Notes: a model not told the origin generated them from the sequence alone. 39,416 nt of DNA from Candidatus Shapirobacteria bacterium (GCA_026395315.1 JAPLYY010000069.1:1-39416), one strand, 5' to 3'. Shown: positions 8,579 to 15,993, counted from the stretch's first letter. Numbers and translations: made by a program.

Positions 8579-8639
8579 ATCAAACTGTTTCTAACCATCA
8601 ACTACCAGGTATACCTTTTCTCCGCATTATTTCCAAATC

Positions 8640-8686
8640 AAACCCTTCAGTCAGCCGCGGCTGACAACTCCCTTTGACAGGGAAGC
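8640..8686. repeat. Palindromic repeat, family A, complete architecture
   Basis: This is a clear example of the three-part design. An AAACCCTTC box is followed by a variable perfect hairpin (GTCAGCCGCGGCTGAC) and then the CTCCCTTTGACAGGGAAGC arm. Confidence 0.85.
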
Positions 8687-8704
8687 AAAATTCATACCTA
8701 TTAT

Positions 8705-8743
8705 CCCCTTGCCCTGTCAAGGGAAAGGGTTAGGGATAGGGTT
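8705..8743. repeat. Palindromic repeat, family A
   Basis: CCCCTTGCCCTGTCAAGGG is followed by the GGGTTAGGGATAGGGTTT end, just downstream of the M23 stop. It is nearly identical to the copies at 6468-6509 and 14176-14214. Confidence 0.85.
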
Positions 8744-8749
8744 TAAATT

Positions 8750-9841
8750 TTACTTTAGCATTGTCAACGGATTGATTGGGCCACCATTCAATTTGATTTC
8801 AAAATGGCAGTGCGTTCCCGTCGACCTTCCAGTTGATCCCATCGTTCCCAGCCTCTGTCCCTGTGTTACTCTATCACCCGCCTTAACGATAATCGAGTTG
8901 TTCAACATGTGCCCGTACAACGTTTGATAGCCGTTGCCATGATCAATAATAACGTAGTTTCCATACCCGCCGCCGTTCCATCCGGCCGTGATCACTGTCC
9001 CCGTTGCCGCCGCCACAATCGGCGGATTATCATGGTTGGCAATGTCAATCGCCGGATGATACCACGAGAATCTTTGAGTAATTGTTCCCGCTGTCGGCCA
9101 CATAAAGTTGCCCTCGCCCACTACCCCCGGAATCGGTGCTACCGTTCTGGTCGCTAGTTTCTGAGTATCAATCGTTATTTCATTCGGTTTAATACCGTCT
9201 GGGACAATCAATTCCTGTCCGGCAATCAGTGAAAAAGTCTCGTCGTTCGAAAATGTATTAAACGGATAATCAATAATTGTCTGTGAATCCGCCTGCAGCT
9301 TTTTGGCAATCGAATAAATCGTTTCTCCCCGGGACACCTGGTATCGTACTCCCGTCACCGGCAAAATTCTTAAAATTTGCTGTGGTTTAATCGCATCCAC
9401 TGACTTTAAATTATTTTCCCAAATTATGGTATCAATGCTTACTCCAAACTTCACCGCAATCCCCGACACCGTATCCCCGTCCTGCACCCGATACTCGGTA
9501 ATCTCCCCCTTGGGTAAATTAGAAATTAATGTCTCCGCTCCGGTCTGGTTATTGCTGGCTAATAAATAGCCGCTACCCACCGCCTCACTGCTGATTTTCT
9601 TGTTTATCAGTTCCTCCAACTTTCCCGAGAACACCATCACCCCAAAAAAAATCATCGCCATGGTCACATTAATAAAACTCTGGGAAAACCGCCCCCGCTG
9701 TTGATACATTAGCTTCACCGCTTGGTCTTTTATCACCATCACCCACCCTAAAAATATCTTAGCTATCCCCGCCAAAAACTCCCCCTCCGCTTTTAACCAG
9801 AGTTTTATCAATTCCCCTTCTTTTCTAATGAATTCTTTCAT
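8750..9841 (-). CDS. Membrane-anchored M23 metallopeptidase with two LysM domains
   Basis: The protein has 363 aa from the ATG at 9841; a TTG one codon upstream is less likely. A transmembrane segment (INVTMAMIFFGVMVFSG) lies near residues 57-75. It is followed by two LysM domains (YRVQDGDTVSGIAVKFGVS; YQVSRGETIYSIAKKLQ) and a C-terminal peptidase M23 domain from about residue 245. The Zn-site motifs HPAID and HCHFEIK are present, with YGNYVIIDHGNGYQTLYGHM between them. The family cleaves peptide cross-links in peptidoglycan, and LysM binds glycan strands. The protein probably acts on the cell's own wall outside the membrane. It is preceded by a -10-like TATAAG at 9847-9852, 5 nt from the start. 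Confidence 0.9.
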   Translation of the reverse strand: MKEFIRKEGELIKLWLKAEGEFLAGIAKIFLGWVMVIKDQAVKLMYQQRGRFSQSFINVTMAMIFFGVMVFSGKLEELINKKISSEAVGSGYLLASNNQTGAETLISNLPKGEITEYRVQDGDTVSGIAVKFGVSIDTIIWENNLKSVDAIKPQQILRILPVTGVRYQVSRGETIYSIAKKLQADSQTIIDYPFNTFSNDETFSLIAGQELIVPDGIKPNEITIDTQKLATRTVAPIPGVVGEGNFMWPTAGTITQRFSWYHPAIDIANHDNPPIVAAATGTVITAGWNGGGYGNYVIIDHGNGYQTLYGHMLNNSIIVKAGDRVTQGQRLGTMGSTGRSTGTHCHFEIKLNGGPINPLTMLK

Positions 9842-9868
9842 CAACTCTTATATTTTACTAAAAATTAA

Positions 9869-9935
9869 GCAATGTTTTTTAGGAGCGCAACCAGTGCGTG
9901 AAAAACACACGTGTGAGCACCGCAAAAAACATTGC
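9869..9935. other. Long inverted repeat between rho and the M23 gene
   Basis: A 12-bp arm GCAATGTTTTTT (9869-9880) pairs with AAAAAACATTGC (9924-9935). The 43-nt loop contains the palindrome CACACGTGTG. It lies directly downstream of the rho stop, so it could end the rho transcript. No T-run typical of an intrinsic terminator follows. Confidence 0.5.
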
Positions 9936-9943
9936 GGAAATTT

Positions 9944-11188
9944 TTATTTCTTCCCTACTTTTGCCAAAAATTCAGTATTATCTTTGGTCTTAGCTAATTG
10001 TTCAATAATCCGCTCAGTGGTCCCATTTTTATCACCAATAGCATCAAACATTCTTCGAATGGCAATTATTTTGCCCATCGTCACCTCGTCGAGCAGCAGC
10101 TCTTCGTTTCTGGTCCCCGATTTCAGAATATCAAATGACGGAAATACCCGTCTTTCGGCTAATTCTCTTGTCAGCCACAATTCCATGTTACCGGTTCCTT
10201 TAAATTCTTCAAAAATCAGTTCATCCATTTTCGATCCGGTATCCACCAGTGCCGTCCCGATAATTGTCAGCGATCCCCCGCCCTCAATCTTTCTGGCTGC
10301 CCCAAAAAATTTCTTTGACGGATACAACGCCGCCGGATCAAAACCACCCGACAGGGTTCTTCCCGAGGTCGGAATTGCCAAATTGTAAGCTCTGGCCAAT
10401 CTGGTAATTGAGTCAAATACCATAAATACATCCTTGCCCATTTCTACCAATCTCTTGGCTCTTTCAATCGCTACTTCTGCCGCTCTGGTTTGTTCTTCCG
10501 GTTTCTGATCAAAATGTGACGCAATTACTTCACCCTTAATAAACCTTTGCATGTCGGTCACCTCTTCCGGCCGCTCGCCCACAAACACCGCCATTAAATG
10601 TACCTCCGGATGATTCGCCGCCACTCCGGCCGCTATTTCTTTCAATAAAGTAGTTTTTCCGGCTTTTGGCGGGGACGCCACCATCCCTCTTTGACCATAA
10701 CCAATCGGGCAAAACAAATCAATTATTCTGGTTGAAAAAATTTTCGGATCAGTTTCCAGTTTTAATTGTTTTATTGGATATATTGGTACCAAATCTTTGA
10801 AATCCGGCCGGTTTAACGCCGCTGACACTTCGGCATCATTTACTTTATCTATTCGTACCAGCCCCCAATATTTCTCATTGTCCTTTGGCGCTTTAGCTAC
10901 TCCCACTACCAAATCCCCGGCTCTTAACCCGTAGCGTCTCATTTGCATTTGGCCGATGACCGCATCTTTACCGTTGGGTAAAAACTTTGGCCTGACAAAG
11001 CCCGACCCTTCCGGAGTTACATCCAAAATCCCTGATATCGGCTCCAATATCTCCGCTTTAACTGGTGGCGGAGTATAAACCGGTCTGGCTGGCCCTGAGC
11101 TTGTCGAAGGTGGAGTGAACGCTACCCTATTAACCGCTGCTACCGGCACTATTACCGCCGGAGCTACTGGCGTGATCTTTTTCAACAT
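9944..11188 (-). CDS. rho: Transcription termination factor Rho
   Basis: The 414-aa protein is close to the usual length. A Pro/Ala/Thr-rich N-terminal ~50 residues replaces a recognisable Rho_N helical domain. Then come the cold-shock-like RNA-binding domain (GILDVTPEGSGFVRP, GDLVVGVA) and the RecA-type motor: Walker A SPPKAGKTTLL, DVFMVFDSITRLARAYN as Walker B, and GGFDPAALYPSKKFFGAARKIEGGGSLTI. The hexameric ATPase releases RNA polymerase from untranslated transcripts. The segment PSTSSGPARP in the N-terminal linker is encoded by an inserted palindromic element (11092-11112). It may be monocistronic; the toxin-antitoxin pair upstream on the same strand is separated by ~100 nt. Confidence 0.95.
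   Translation of the reverse strand: MLKKITPVAPAVIVPVAAVNRVAFTPPSTSSGPARPVYTPPPVKAEILEPISGILDVTPEGSGFVRPKFLPNGKDAVIGQMQMRRYGLRAGDLVVGVAKAPKDNEKYWGLVRIDKVNDAEVSAALNRPDFKDLVPIYPIKQLKLETDPKIFSTRIIDLFCPIGYGQRGMVASPPKAGKTTLLKEIAAGVAANHPEVHLMAVFVGERPEEVTDMQRFIKGEVIASHFDQKPEEQTRAAEVAIERAKRLVEMGKDVFMVFDSITRLARAYNLAIPTSGRTLSGGFDPAALYPSKKFFGAARKIEGGGSLTIIGTALVDTGSKMDELIFEEFKGTGNMELWLTRELAERRVFPSFDILKSGTRNEELLLDEVTMGKIIAIRRMFDAIGDKNGTTERIIEQLAKTKDNTEFLAKVGKK
11092..11112. repeat. Short repeat, family D (TTCGACAAGCTCAGG type), in frame in rho
   Basis: On the minus strand it reads CCTTCGACAAGCTCAGGGCC and is translated within PPSTSSGPARP. A related sequence occurs at about 23425-23446, between two ATP-grasp genes. 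Confidence 0.6.
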
Positions 11189-11290
11189 AAAATGGAAATA
11201 AATAAATAGGAAACTATAAAAAACATATGGAAAAACCCATGTATTACGAACAAATCTCTTCAGGGAATGACCTATTGTACCAAATACCCA

Positions 11291-11578
11291 TTATTTGTCA
11301 AATCCTACATTTTCTCTCTTTACTTGGTCAGCCAAAAAAATTTTAAGTAACGATTGGTAAGGCACATCTTTCTTATTTGCCAACATCTTCAAATCATATA
11401 TCAAAGTGGTTGGAAGTCTAACAGTAATTGGTTTGGTAGATAATTTCAAATCAGAAAAGTCAAACTTAACTTCATGCGACATATCAAAGTACTCAGTGGT
11501 ATCGTGAGTCGCCCAAAACTCTCTCTCTTCATCTTCATTCTTAAATTTTGGTATTGGTTTTATTTTATTTTGCTTCAT
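11291..11578 (-). CDS. CopG-family antitoxin paired with a BrnT-like toxin
   Basis: The 95-aa protein begins PIPKFKNEDEEREFWATHDT, the hallmark of CopG_antitoxin proteins. A ribbon-helix-helix follows (KPITVRLPTTLIYDLKMLANKKDVPYQSLLKIFLADQV). It binds DNA as a dimer and should both neutralise the toxin and repress the operon. It overlaps the toxin gene by 14 nt, so translation is probably coupled. Toxin-first order is typical for BrnT systems. Confidence 0.88.
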   Translation of the reverse strand: MKQNKIKPIPKFKNEDEEREFWATHDTTEYFDMSHEVKFDFSDLKLSTKPITVRLPTTLIYDLKMLANKKDVPYQSLLKIFLADQVKRENVGFDK

Positions 11579-11864
11579 ATTTTATTCTCTCCTTTTTATT
11601 TTGATCTCGAGCAGAGATTACTCTAATTAATAACTGTCTATAGGTAAAAACTATTGTCAGTTTTCTGTGATTATTTGTTTCTCCATAAGCAGTCATTCTT
11701 TCTTCTTTTTCAGAATGCTCGATGTCTTCAAACATCTTTGGTTTATTAACGAACACCTGTTCACACTCGTCTTGTGTTACTCGATGTTTTTCCCAATTTT
11801 TTAAATTATTACCTTCGTTCCAGTCAAACGCAATTGGTTTACGAGGTAATGTCACTTTTGTCAC
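11565..11864 (-). CDS. brnT: BrnT-family ribonuclease toxin
   Basis: The 99-aa protein starts with GTG at 11864. It has the BrnT pattern: FDWNEGNNLKNWEKHRVTQDE near the N terminus, then VF, EERMTAYGET, LTIVFTYRQLLIRVISARD and the ERIKYE end. BrnT toxins have a RelE-like fold and cleave RNA, slowing growth under stress. The pair is a type II toxin-antitoxin operon. A near-consensus promoter lies immediately upstream, with a palindrome around the -10 that could be the antitoxin operator. Confidence 0.88.
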   Translation of the reverse strand: MTKVTLPRKPIAFDWNEGNNLKNWEKHRVTQDECEQVFVNKPKMFEDIEHSEKEERMTAYGETNNHRKLTIVFTYRQLLIRVISARDQNKKERIKYEAK

Positions 11865-11872
11865 TGTACATG

Positions 11873-11901
11873 ATCATACAATACAAAGTTTTATTTGTCA
11901 A
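11873..11901 (-). promoter_or_regulatory. Strong promoter of the toxin-antitoxin operon with operator-like palindrome
   Basis: On the minus strand the -35 TTGACA (11896-11901) and -10 TATGAT (11873-11878) are 17 nt apart, and the -10 is 8 nt from the GTG start. The -10 overlaps the palindrome ATGATCAT, a plausible ribbon-helix-helix operator for autorepression. Confidence 0.7.
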
Positions 11902-11904
11902 TCA

Positions 11905-12330
11905 GTTGCCTGCCCTGTCAAGTCGAAGATCCGCCGTGGAGGAGGAAGGTGTCGGCCGCGGCCGACGGAAGGGTTTAATCTTTGCAGTTAAAAGCGGCAG
12001 ATTTACCCGCCTGTGGCGGGCCTGCCTCTTTTACCCGCCGTAGCCTTGGCGAAGGTGGGCTCTATTGTTTCAACAGATGAAAGCAATGGACCTGCCTCCT
12101 CCATTGCTCTCATCTCCGGATACAAACATTTGGCGGCATTTACCGCGCTTGATTTTTTGTCTCCCAATCTGTATCGTTAACAGTGAAGAAACAACCATAA
12201 ACGTGTTCCACCTGCTTTTGCGAATATCGTTATAGTTGTTTCTTTTTTGTTTCTTTGCGTAAATTTTCAAGCCGTCAGGCGATGAAAATTTGCTCAAAGA
12301 CACAATCCGCCTTTGGCGGATAAGTTCCTT
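11905..12330. repeat. Repeat-filled intergenic region without a convincing gene
   Basis: The region holds a long family A variant (11910-11975, with TCGAAGATCCGCCGTGGAGG between core and hairpin) and a GCCGTAGCC...GAAGG element (about 12037-12060). It also has a 14-bp near-perfect hairpin (12075-12114, arms GATGAAAGCAATGG and CCATTGCTCTCATC), an AAATTTTCA/TGAAAATTT hairpin (about 12262-12293), and a TCCGCC..GGCGGA palindrome (about 12307-12321). A 77-codon open frame (12303 to 12070, minus) runs through several of these and resembles no family. Confidence 0.6.
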
Positions 12331-12334
12331 TTCT

Positions 12335-12529
12335 TTACATCAAAATAATTTTTGCCCTCAACTTCCCCATTTCCTTCAACTGCTTTAATCCCCATTCATC
12401 CACCGATTTCTTTCCAAAAACTTTTTTAATCTTCTTCCACATCTTCTTGAGCATTAATTTACTATAACATCGTTTCACCTCTTGTCTATAACCTATAAAA
12501 ATTATCTTACCGATTTTCACTATACCCAT
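12335..12529 (-). CDS. Small basic hypothetical protein
   Basis: It has 64 codons from 12529, or 39 from an internal ATG at 12454. The shorter form (MLKKMWKKIKKVFGKK...) is highly basic and probably helical. TATAGT lies 6 nt before 12454, matching the leaderless pattern of the window, but a TATAAA also lies 9 nt before 12529. No family is recognised, and coding status is uncertain. Confidence 0.35.
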   Translation of the reverse strand: MGIVKIGKIIFIGYRQEVKRCYSKLMLKKMWKKIKKVFGKKSVDEWGLKQLKEMGKLRAKIILM

Positions 12530-12618
12530 AATATTTTATTTATACAAATCAGGTTCGTTTTCGCCTCAAAATACTCTCCCGCCACTCACTGTGGATAACT
12601 TGTGAATTTCTCAATACG

Positions 12619-12662
12619 AGGCTCCCCTGTCAAGGGGAGCTGGCCGTAGGCCTGAGGGGTTT
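12619..12662. repeat. Palindromic repeat, family A, 3' of radA
   Basis: GGCTCCCCTGTCAAGGGGAG, hairpin TGGCCGTAGGCC, then TGAGGGGTTT. The copy at 23666-23710 inside an ATP-grasp gene is nearly identical. Confidence 0.9.
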
Positions 12663-12667
12663 GTTCC

Positions 12668-14044
12668 CTACTTTAATTCTCTTATACTTTTCATCTCTAT
12701 CATCTCTCTTCCCATCCCTTTCACCTCTTTTTCTCTCTTTTCCATTCCCCTCACTTTTTTCACTTCGCCAAGTAACGACACTTCTCCAACAAAAACCAAT
12801 CCTTTATTTTGTTTTAAGGCTCCCCTGTCAAGGGGAGTCCCGACAAATGTCGGGAAGGGGTTTGAGCTAAGTGGTTTATCTTTATAACTACTCCACATCG
12901 CCGCCACTACTGCCAGATCACACCCCGTATCATCTAGTCTAATCCCTCCCGTTACTGATACAAAAACATCATCTTTGTACAGTGGAATTCCCAGCACTTT
13001 TTGGGCCACCGCCACCAACAGTTGCCCCCGGTTATAATCAATTCCTGAAAACACCCGTTTTGGTACCGGTGCAAAACTTTCAGTTACCAGCGCTTGAATT
13101 TCCACCATCATCGGTCGGGTCCCTTCCATAGTTACAGTTAAAGCCGAACCAATTTTATTCATCGAGTTCGACTCGACCAAATTTATCTCTTCCGACTTTA
13201 TCTCTCTCAATCCCCCTTCCTCCATTTTAAACACCCCTACTTCGTCCGTCGGCCCAAACCGGTTTTTGTCCACCCGCAAAATTCTCAAATCCGAATTCCG
13301 GTCACCTTCAAAATACAATACCGTGTCCACCATGTGCTCCAGCATTTTTGGTCCGGCTATCTCCCCTTCCTTGGTTACGTGTCCCACAATAAAAATAGCG
13401 ATATTTTTTTTCTTGGCCAATTGGACCAGACGAAAAGTTGCCTCCCTAATTTGGTTCACACTCCCTAGTGCTCCGGAGCCTTCGGCGTAGGACACCATTG
13501 TCTGGATACTGTCCACCACCGCTATTTTGTATACATTTTGTGTTCGTTCTAAAAACTCCTCAATATCCTCAATTGAGTTCGTTTCTAATATGTCGAATTT
13601 GTCCGCCGATAACTTCAGTCTGCTGACTCTCATCCCAATTTGTTCGGCACTTTCCTCTCCTGCCACATACAGTCCTCCCACTTTACCCATTAGTTGGGTT
13701 AATAGTGTACTTTTCCCAATTCCCGGTTCACCTCCAAACAGGACCACCGACCCCAGAACAATTCCTTTACCCAATACTCTATCAAACTCCCCTATTTCCG
13801 ACGTAAACACATTACTAATTGTATGGACAGATCCCTGTATCTGCCCCTCCATTTTCCCTAAGTTTTTTATCGTAGGGGCGCTGCTTGCCTGCGCCCTGTT
13901 TCTCATTTTAGAATTTAGAGTTTTTATATTTCGGATTTCTTTTAATGAGTTCCATTCCCCACACGCATTACACTGCCCCGCCCACTTGGCAAATTCATTG
14001 CCGCAATTACTGCACACAAACACCGTTTCCGCCATTTTCCTCAT
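12668..14044 (-). CDS. radA: DNA repair/recombination protein RadA (Sms)
   Basis: The 458-aa protein has an N-terminal zinc finger (CSNCGNEFAKWAGQCNACGEW). The RecA-like ATPase follows with Walker A GGEPGIGKSTLL and the RadA-specific KNRFG motif (VDKNRFGPTDEVG). A Lon-protease-like C-terminal domain (YNRGQLLVAVAQKVLGIPL, VSVTGGIRLDDTGCDLAV) ends the protein. RadA is a DnaB-like helicase that drives branch migration in recombination. Three palindromic repeats are translated in frame. One in the zinc-finger/ATPase linker gives RNRAQASSAPT, a neighbour gives EGQIQGSVHTI, and one in the Lon-like domain gives TPLDRGALKQ. All fall where loops are expected. The start could also be the Met three codons downstream (14035). 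The C terminus is short and Glu/Lys-rich. Confidence 0.93.
   Translation of the reverse strand: MRKMAETVFVCSNCGNEFAKWAGQCNACGEWNSLKEIRNIKTLNSKMRNRAQASSAPTIKNLGKMEGQIQGSVHTISNVFTSEIGEFDRVLGKGIVLGSVVLFGGEPGIGKSTLLTQLMGKVGGLYVAGEESAEQIGMRVSRLKLSADKFDILETNSIEDIEEFLERTQNVYKIAVVDSIQTMVSYAEGSGALGSVNQIREATFRLVQLAKKKNIAIFIVGHVTKEGEIAGPKMLEHMVDTVLYFEGDRNSDLRILRVDKNRFGPTDEVGVFKMEEGGLREIKSEEINLVESNSMNKIGSALTVTMEGTRPMMVEIQALVTESFAPVPKRVFSGIDYNRGQLLVAVAQKVLGIPLYKDDVFVSVTGGIRLDDTGCDLAVVAAMWSSYKDKPLSSNPFPTFVGTPLDRGALKQNKGLVFVGEVSLLGEVKKVRGMEKREKEVKGMGREMIEMKSIRELK
12818..12863. repeat. Palindromic repeat, family A, in frame in radA
   Basis: It is read on the coding strand as PLDRGA plus flanks and interrupts the Lon-like domain. 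The variable hairpin here is TCCCGACAAATGTCGGGA. Confidence 0.9.
13825..13846. repeat. Palindromic repeat, family B, in frame in radA
   Basis: GGACAGAT...ATCTGCCC hairpin, translated EGQIQGSVHTI. The same frame is used in two ATP-grasp genes. Confidence 0.8.
13872..13898. repeat. Palindromic repeat, family C (GTAGGGG type), in frame in radA
   Basis: GTAGGGGCGC, a TGCTTGCCT loop, then GCGCCCTG, translated within RNRAQASSAPT. Related copies are at 20152-20177 and 24074-24098. Confidence 0.75.
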
Positions 14045-14063
14045 GTCCTATTTTCCTTTTTAA

Positions 14064-14107
14064 AGTCTCCCTTGTCAAAGGGAGATTTAGAGGGATTGAG
14101 GGGTTAA
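14064..14107. repeat. Palindromic repeat, family A, upstream of radA
   Basis: AGTCTCCCTTGTCAAAGGGAG followed by a short hairpin and TTGAGGGGTT. It is one of two copies in the S1-radA spacer. The ~70 nt between them (14108-14175) show nothing else. Confidence 0.8.
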
Positions 14108-14175
14108 GGGTAGATTTAGATGCGATTTCGTTCGTTCTAGCGCCTCTGGTGAAGCCACCACCAAAAACCCATTTT

Positions 14176-14214
14176 CCCCTTGCCCTGTCAAGGGAAAGGG
14201 TAGGGTTAGGGTTT
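14176..14214. repeat. Palindromic repeat, family A, downstream of the S1 gene
   Basis: CCCCTTGCCCTGTCAAGGG and the GGGTAGGGTTAGGGTTT end, abutting the S1 stop codon. Confidence 0.85.
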
Positions 14215-14217
14215 GTT

Positions 14218-15333
14218 TTATTTATAAATCACCTTCGCTTTGTCCGTTTCCACCAACCCCAAAGAAATTTTTCTCTTAGCTACATCAATTGATTCAATGT
14301 AAACCGCCAGTTTATCCCCTTCTTTAAAATTAGCTCCCCCGCCCAGTTTGGAGATATGAACCAGTCCTTCCACTCCCGGTTCCAGTCTGACCAAAGCACC
14401 ATACGAGGCAATTTTGGTGACTACTCCGTCGCACTCTTTTTCTTTTGGATATTTCTCTTCAATCTTCAGCCACGGATCATCCGTCATTCTCTTGATCGAA
14501 AATTGCAGTCTGCCGTCAGTTTTATTGATTAATTTAACATTAATCTTGTCTTTCGACTTAAACATATGAGTTACATCTTCCACTTTTTCCCAGGAAATTT
14601 CCGAAATATGCACCAACCCTTCCAAGTTTAGTTTCAACTCTTTTTTCTCTAAAATTATTTTGACAAATACCCCAAAAGGTTCGACACGGACTACTTCCGC
14701 TTCAAATTTATCATCCAGCTTTAATGCTTCCATGGCATCAGTTTCCTCACCCACTTTATTTGGTTCGGACACCAATCTTTCCGAAAATACCAATCTATTT
14801 TTCGCCTGATCCACTTCCAGCACCTTGACTTTAACTTTTTTACCCACCATCTTGTCCGGATCGCCGTCATATTTACTGCCAATTTGTGACCCCGGAATAA
14901 AGCCGTAAAACCCAAACGGGGCAATTACCACTGCTCCGCCCCGGTTCAATTCTTTGCCAAACACCGTCACTTCTCCGCCGTTCTTTTCTTTTTCTGAGAA
15001 ATAATTCCAGCCATAACCCGAAGCCGCCCCCCGGATCGACACTAATATTTGACCTTTATCATTTTCCGGTTGTTTTACTTGAACCTCAATTTCGTCACCC
15101 GGCTTCAAATCCGACACATAATCTTTCACAAATTCAAATTCTTTACCCATTACCATCGCGTCAGTTTTCCCGCCAATGTCGATAAAAATTGCCTTACTTT
15201 TTATCGCCGTGATTTTTCCCTTAATTTCCTGCCCTTTTTTCAATCCGAGAACCTCTACCCCCTCCTGTTTTAACAAATCCTCCATCGTCAACACTTCAGA
15301 TTTCTTGTTAGTTTTTTTAGATTTTTTTGCCAT
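14218..15333 (-). CDS. rpsA: Ribosomal protein S1 (four S1 domains)
   Basis: The protein has 371 aa and a Lys-rich N terminus. Four S1/OB repeats follow at roughly residues 30-105, 115-190, 210-290 and 295-365. They include GKITAIKSKAIFIDIGGKTD, RGGAVVIAPFGFYGFIPGSQI, AEVVRVEPFGVFVKI...GLVHISEISW and GVVTKIASYGALVRLEPGVE with EGLVHISKL. S1 holds mRNA on the 30S subunit and matters most where Shine-Dalgarno contacts are weak. Length and domain number are those of short S1 proteins of Gram-positive and CPR type. The gene has its own likely promoter (TATAAT at 15418-15423). Its ~80-nt leader contains an intrinsic-terminator-like hairpin (15349-15366), suggesting attenuation or feedback. Confidence 0.92.
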   Translation of the reverse strand: MAKKSKKTNKKSEVLTMEDLLKQEGVEVLGLKKGQEIKGKITAIKSKAIFIDIGGKTDAMVMGKEFEFVKDYVSDLKPGDEIEVQVKQPENDKGQILVSIRGAASGYGWNYFSEKEKNGGEVTVFGKELNRGGAVVIAPFGFYGFIPGSQIGSKYDGDPDKMVGKKVKVKVLEVDQAKNRLVFSERLVSEPNKVGEETDAMEALKLDDKFEAEVVRVEPFGVFVKIILEKKELKLNLEGLVHISEISWEKVEDVTHMFKSKDKINVKLINKTDGRLQFSIKRMTDDPWLKIEEKYPKEKECDGVVTKIASYGALVRLEPGVEGLVHISKLGGGANFKEGDKLAVYIESIDVAKRKISLGLVETDKAKVIYK

Positions 15334-15348
15334 TTTTTGAAATAAAAA

Positions 15349-15366
15349 AATCCGCCTAGGCGGATT
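15349..15366 (-). terminator. Perfect palindrome plus T-run just upstream of the S1 start
   Basis: AATCCGCCT/AGGCGGATT is a perfect 18-bp palindrome followed on the minus strand by a run of T. It is a textbook intrinsic terminator, 15 nt before the S1 ATG and downstream of the S1 promoter. It may end transcripts of the small upstream gene, or act as an attenuator for S1. Confidence 0.7.
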
Positions 15367-15417
15367 ATTCGAGGGATTTTGTCTACCCCAAATAAATTAA
15401 TAATCTTAAGCTTGGCT

Positions 15418-15423
15418 ATTATA
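15418..15423 (-). promoter_or_regulatory. -10 element TATAAT upstream of S1
   Basis: A perfect TATAAT on the minus strand about 84 nt from the S1 ATG. The -35 is not obvious. It gives one of the few transcripts here predicted to have a leader. Confidence 0.5.
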
Positions 15424-15433
15424 ACACAAAGAA

Positions 15434-15625
15434 TTATGGCCTTCTTCTTCGATCTGCTCTTGCTTTTATCTCTTTTACCAACTCTTCCGTCAACTTGATT
15501 GGCAAGTAAACCATCTCAATCGCCGCTCTAAATGCCGCTTTCTCCATTTCCGTTATCGGGAATAAAACTATAGGTTTTCCGTTATAACCATCGGCTCCAC
15601 TAAATCTTTTTTCTACTTCTGCCAT
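15434..15625 (-). CDS. Small hypothetical protein (63 aa)
   Basis: It begins MAEVEKRFSGADGYNGKPIV and ends in a basic helix, EIKARADRRRRP. The central part (VLFPITEMEKAAFRAAIEMVYLP) is amphipathic. TAAAAT lies 9 nt upstream, and an intrinsic terminator lies just before that promoter. The upstream arrangement is the same as for its neighbour at 15690-15926. No known family; probably a real gene given its own promoter and terminator. Confidence 0.5.
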   Translation of the reverse strand: MAEVEKRFSGADGYNGKPIVLFPITEMEKAAFRAAIEMVYLPIKLTEELVKEIKARADRRRRP

Positions 15626-15645
15626 ATTAATCACATTTTATCACA

Positions 15646-15692
15646 AAAAATCCCCACTTACCTCGCCGATCAGGCGGGATTACGGAGGATTA
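15646..15692 (-). terminator. Intrinsic terminator of the Cys-containing small gene
   Basis: On the minus strand an AATCC...GGGGATT outer stem with inner GC-rich pairing is followed by TTTTTT. It overlaps the stop codon of the gene at 15690-15926. Confidence 0.6.
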
Positions 15693-15926
15693 TTTTTTTG
15701 TTCTAAATGCACACTTTCCTCTAGCTACAAATAATTCTTGTCTTTCCCGTGCAGTCAGTTCACTGCAACCAGTAACCTCTGGATTCTTTGTTGAAATAAA
15801 AGCGCATCCGCCGCAAAAATTCTTTATCTCACTATCATCCATAAACCTTGGCTCTGGAAGCGCCGGTCTCCCCACTAAAACTGTCTCTTCATTAGGTACT
15901 ATCTTAACAATTATTTCATCAAACAT
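15690..15926 (-). CDS. Small hypothetical protein with CGGC motif (78 aa)
   Basis: I place the start at MFDEIIVKIVPNEE because TAAAAT lies 8 nt upstream; the frame stays open to 16007. The C-terminal half has four Cys (FCGGCAFIS, VTGCSEL, ARGKCAF), enough for a small metal site or disulfides. No family is recognised. It sits directly downstream of the rRNA operon terminator and has its own promoter. Confidence 0.5.
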   Translation of the reverse strand: MFDEIIVKIVPNEETVLVGRPALPEPRFMDDSEIKNFCGGCAFISTKNPEVTGCSELTARERQELFVARGKCAFRTKK

Positions 15927-15945
15927 ATTAATCAATTTTATCACC

Positions 15946-15980
15946 AAAAAATCCCCACGAATACTTTCGAAGAGGATTTT
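15946..15980 (-). terminator. Likely terminator of the tRNA-Ala/23S/5S operon
   Basis: On the minus strand an AATCCTC...GGGGATT hairpin with TTCGAAAG in its middle precedes TTTTTT. It is the first intrinsic-terminator-like structure downstream of 5S. Confidence 0.55.
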
Positions 15981-15993
15981 ATATTTTGTCTTG

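Noticed and set aside
12070..12303. 77-codon minus-strand frame
   Set aside because: It runs through several palindromic repeats, is rich in Lys and Asn, has no recognisable family and no convincing -10 before its GTG.
12590..12598. Perfect DnaA box (TGTGGATAA on +)
   Set aside because: It is a single box without neighbours, AT-rich unwinding element or dnaA/dnaN nearby; one 9-mer can occur by chance in 39 kb.
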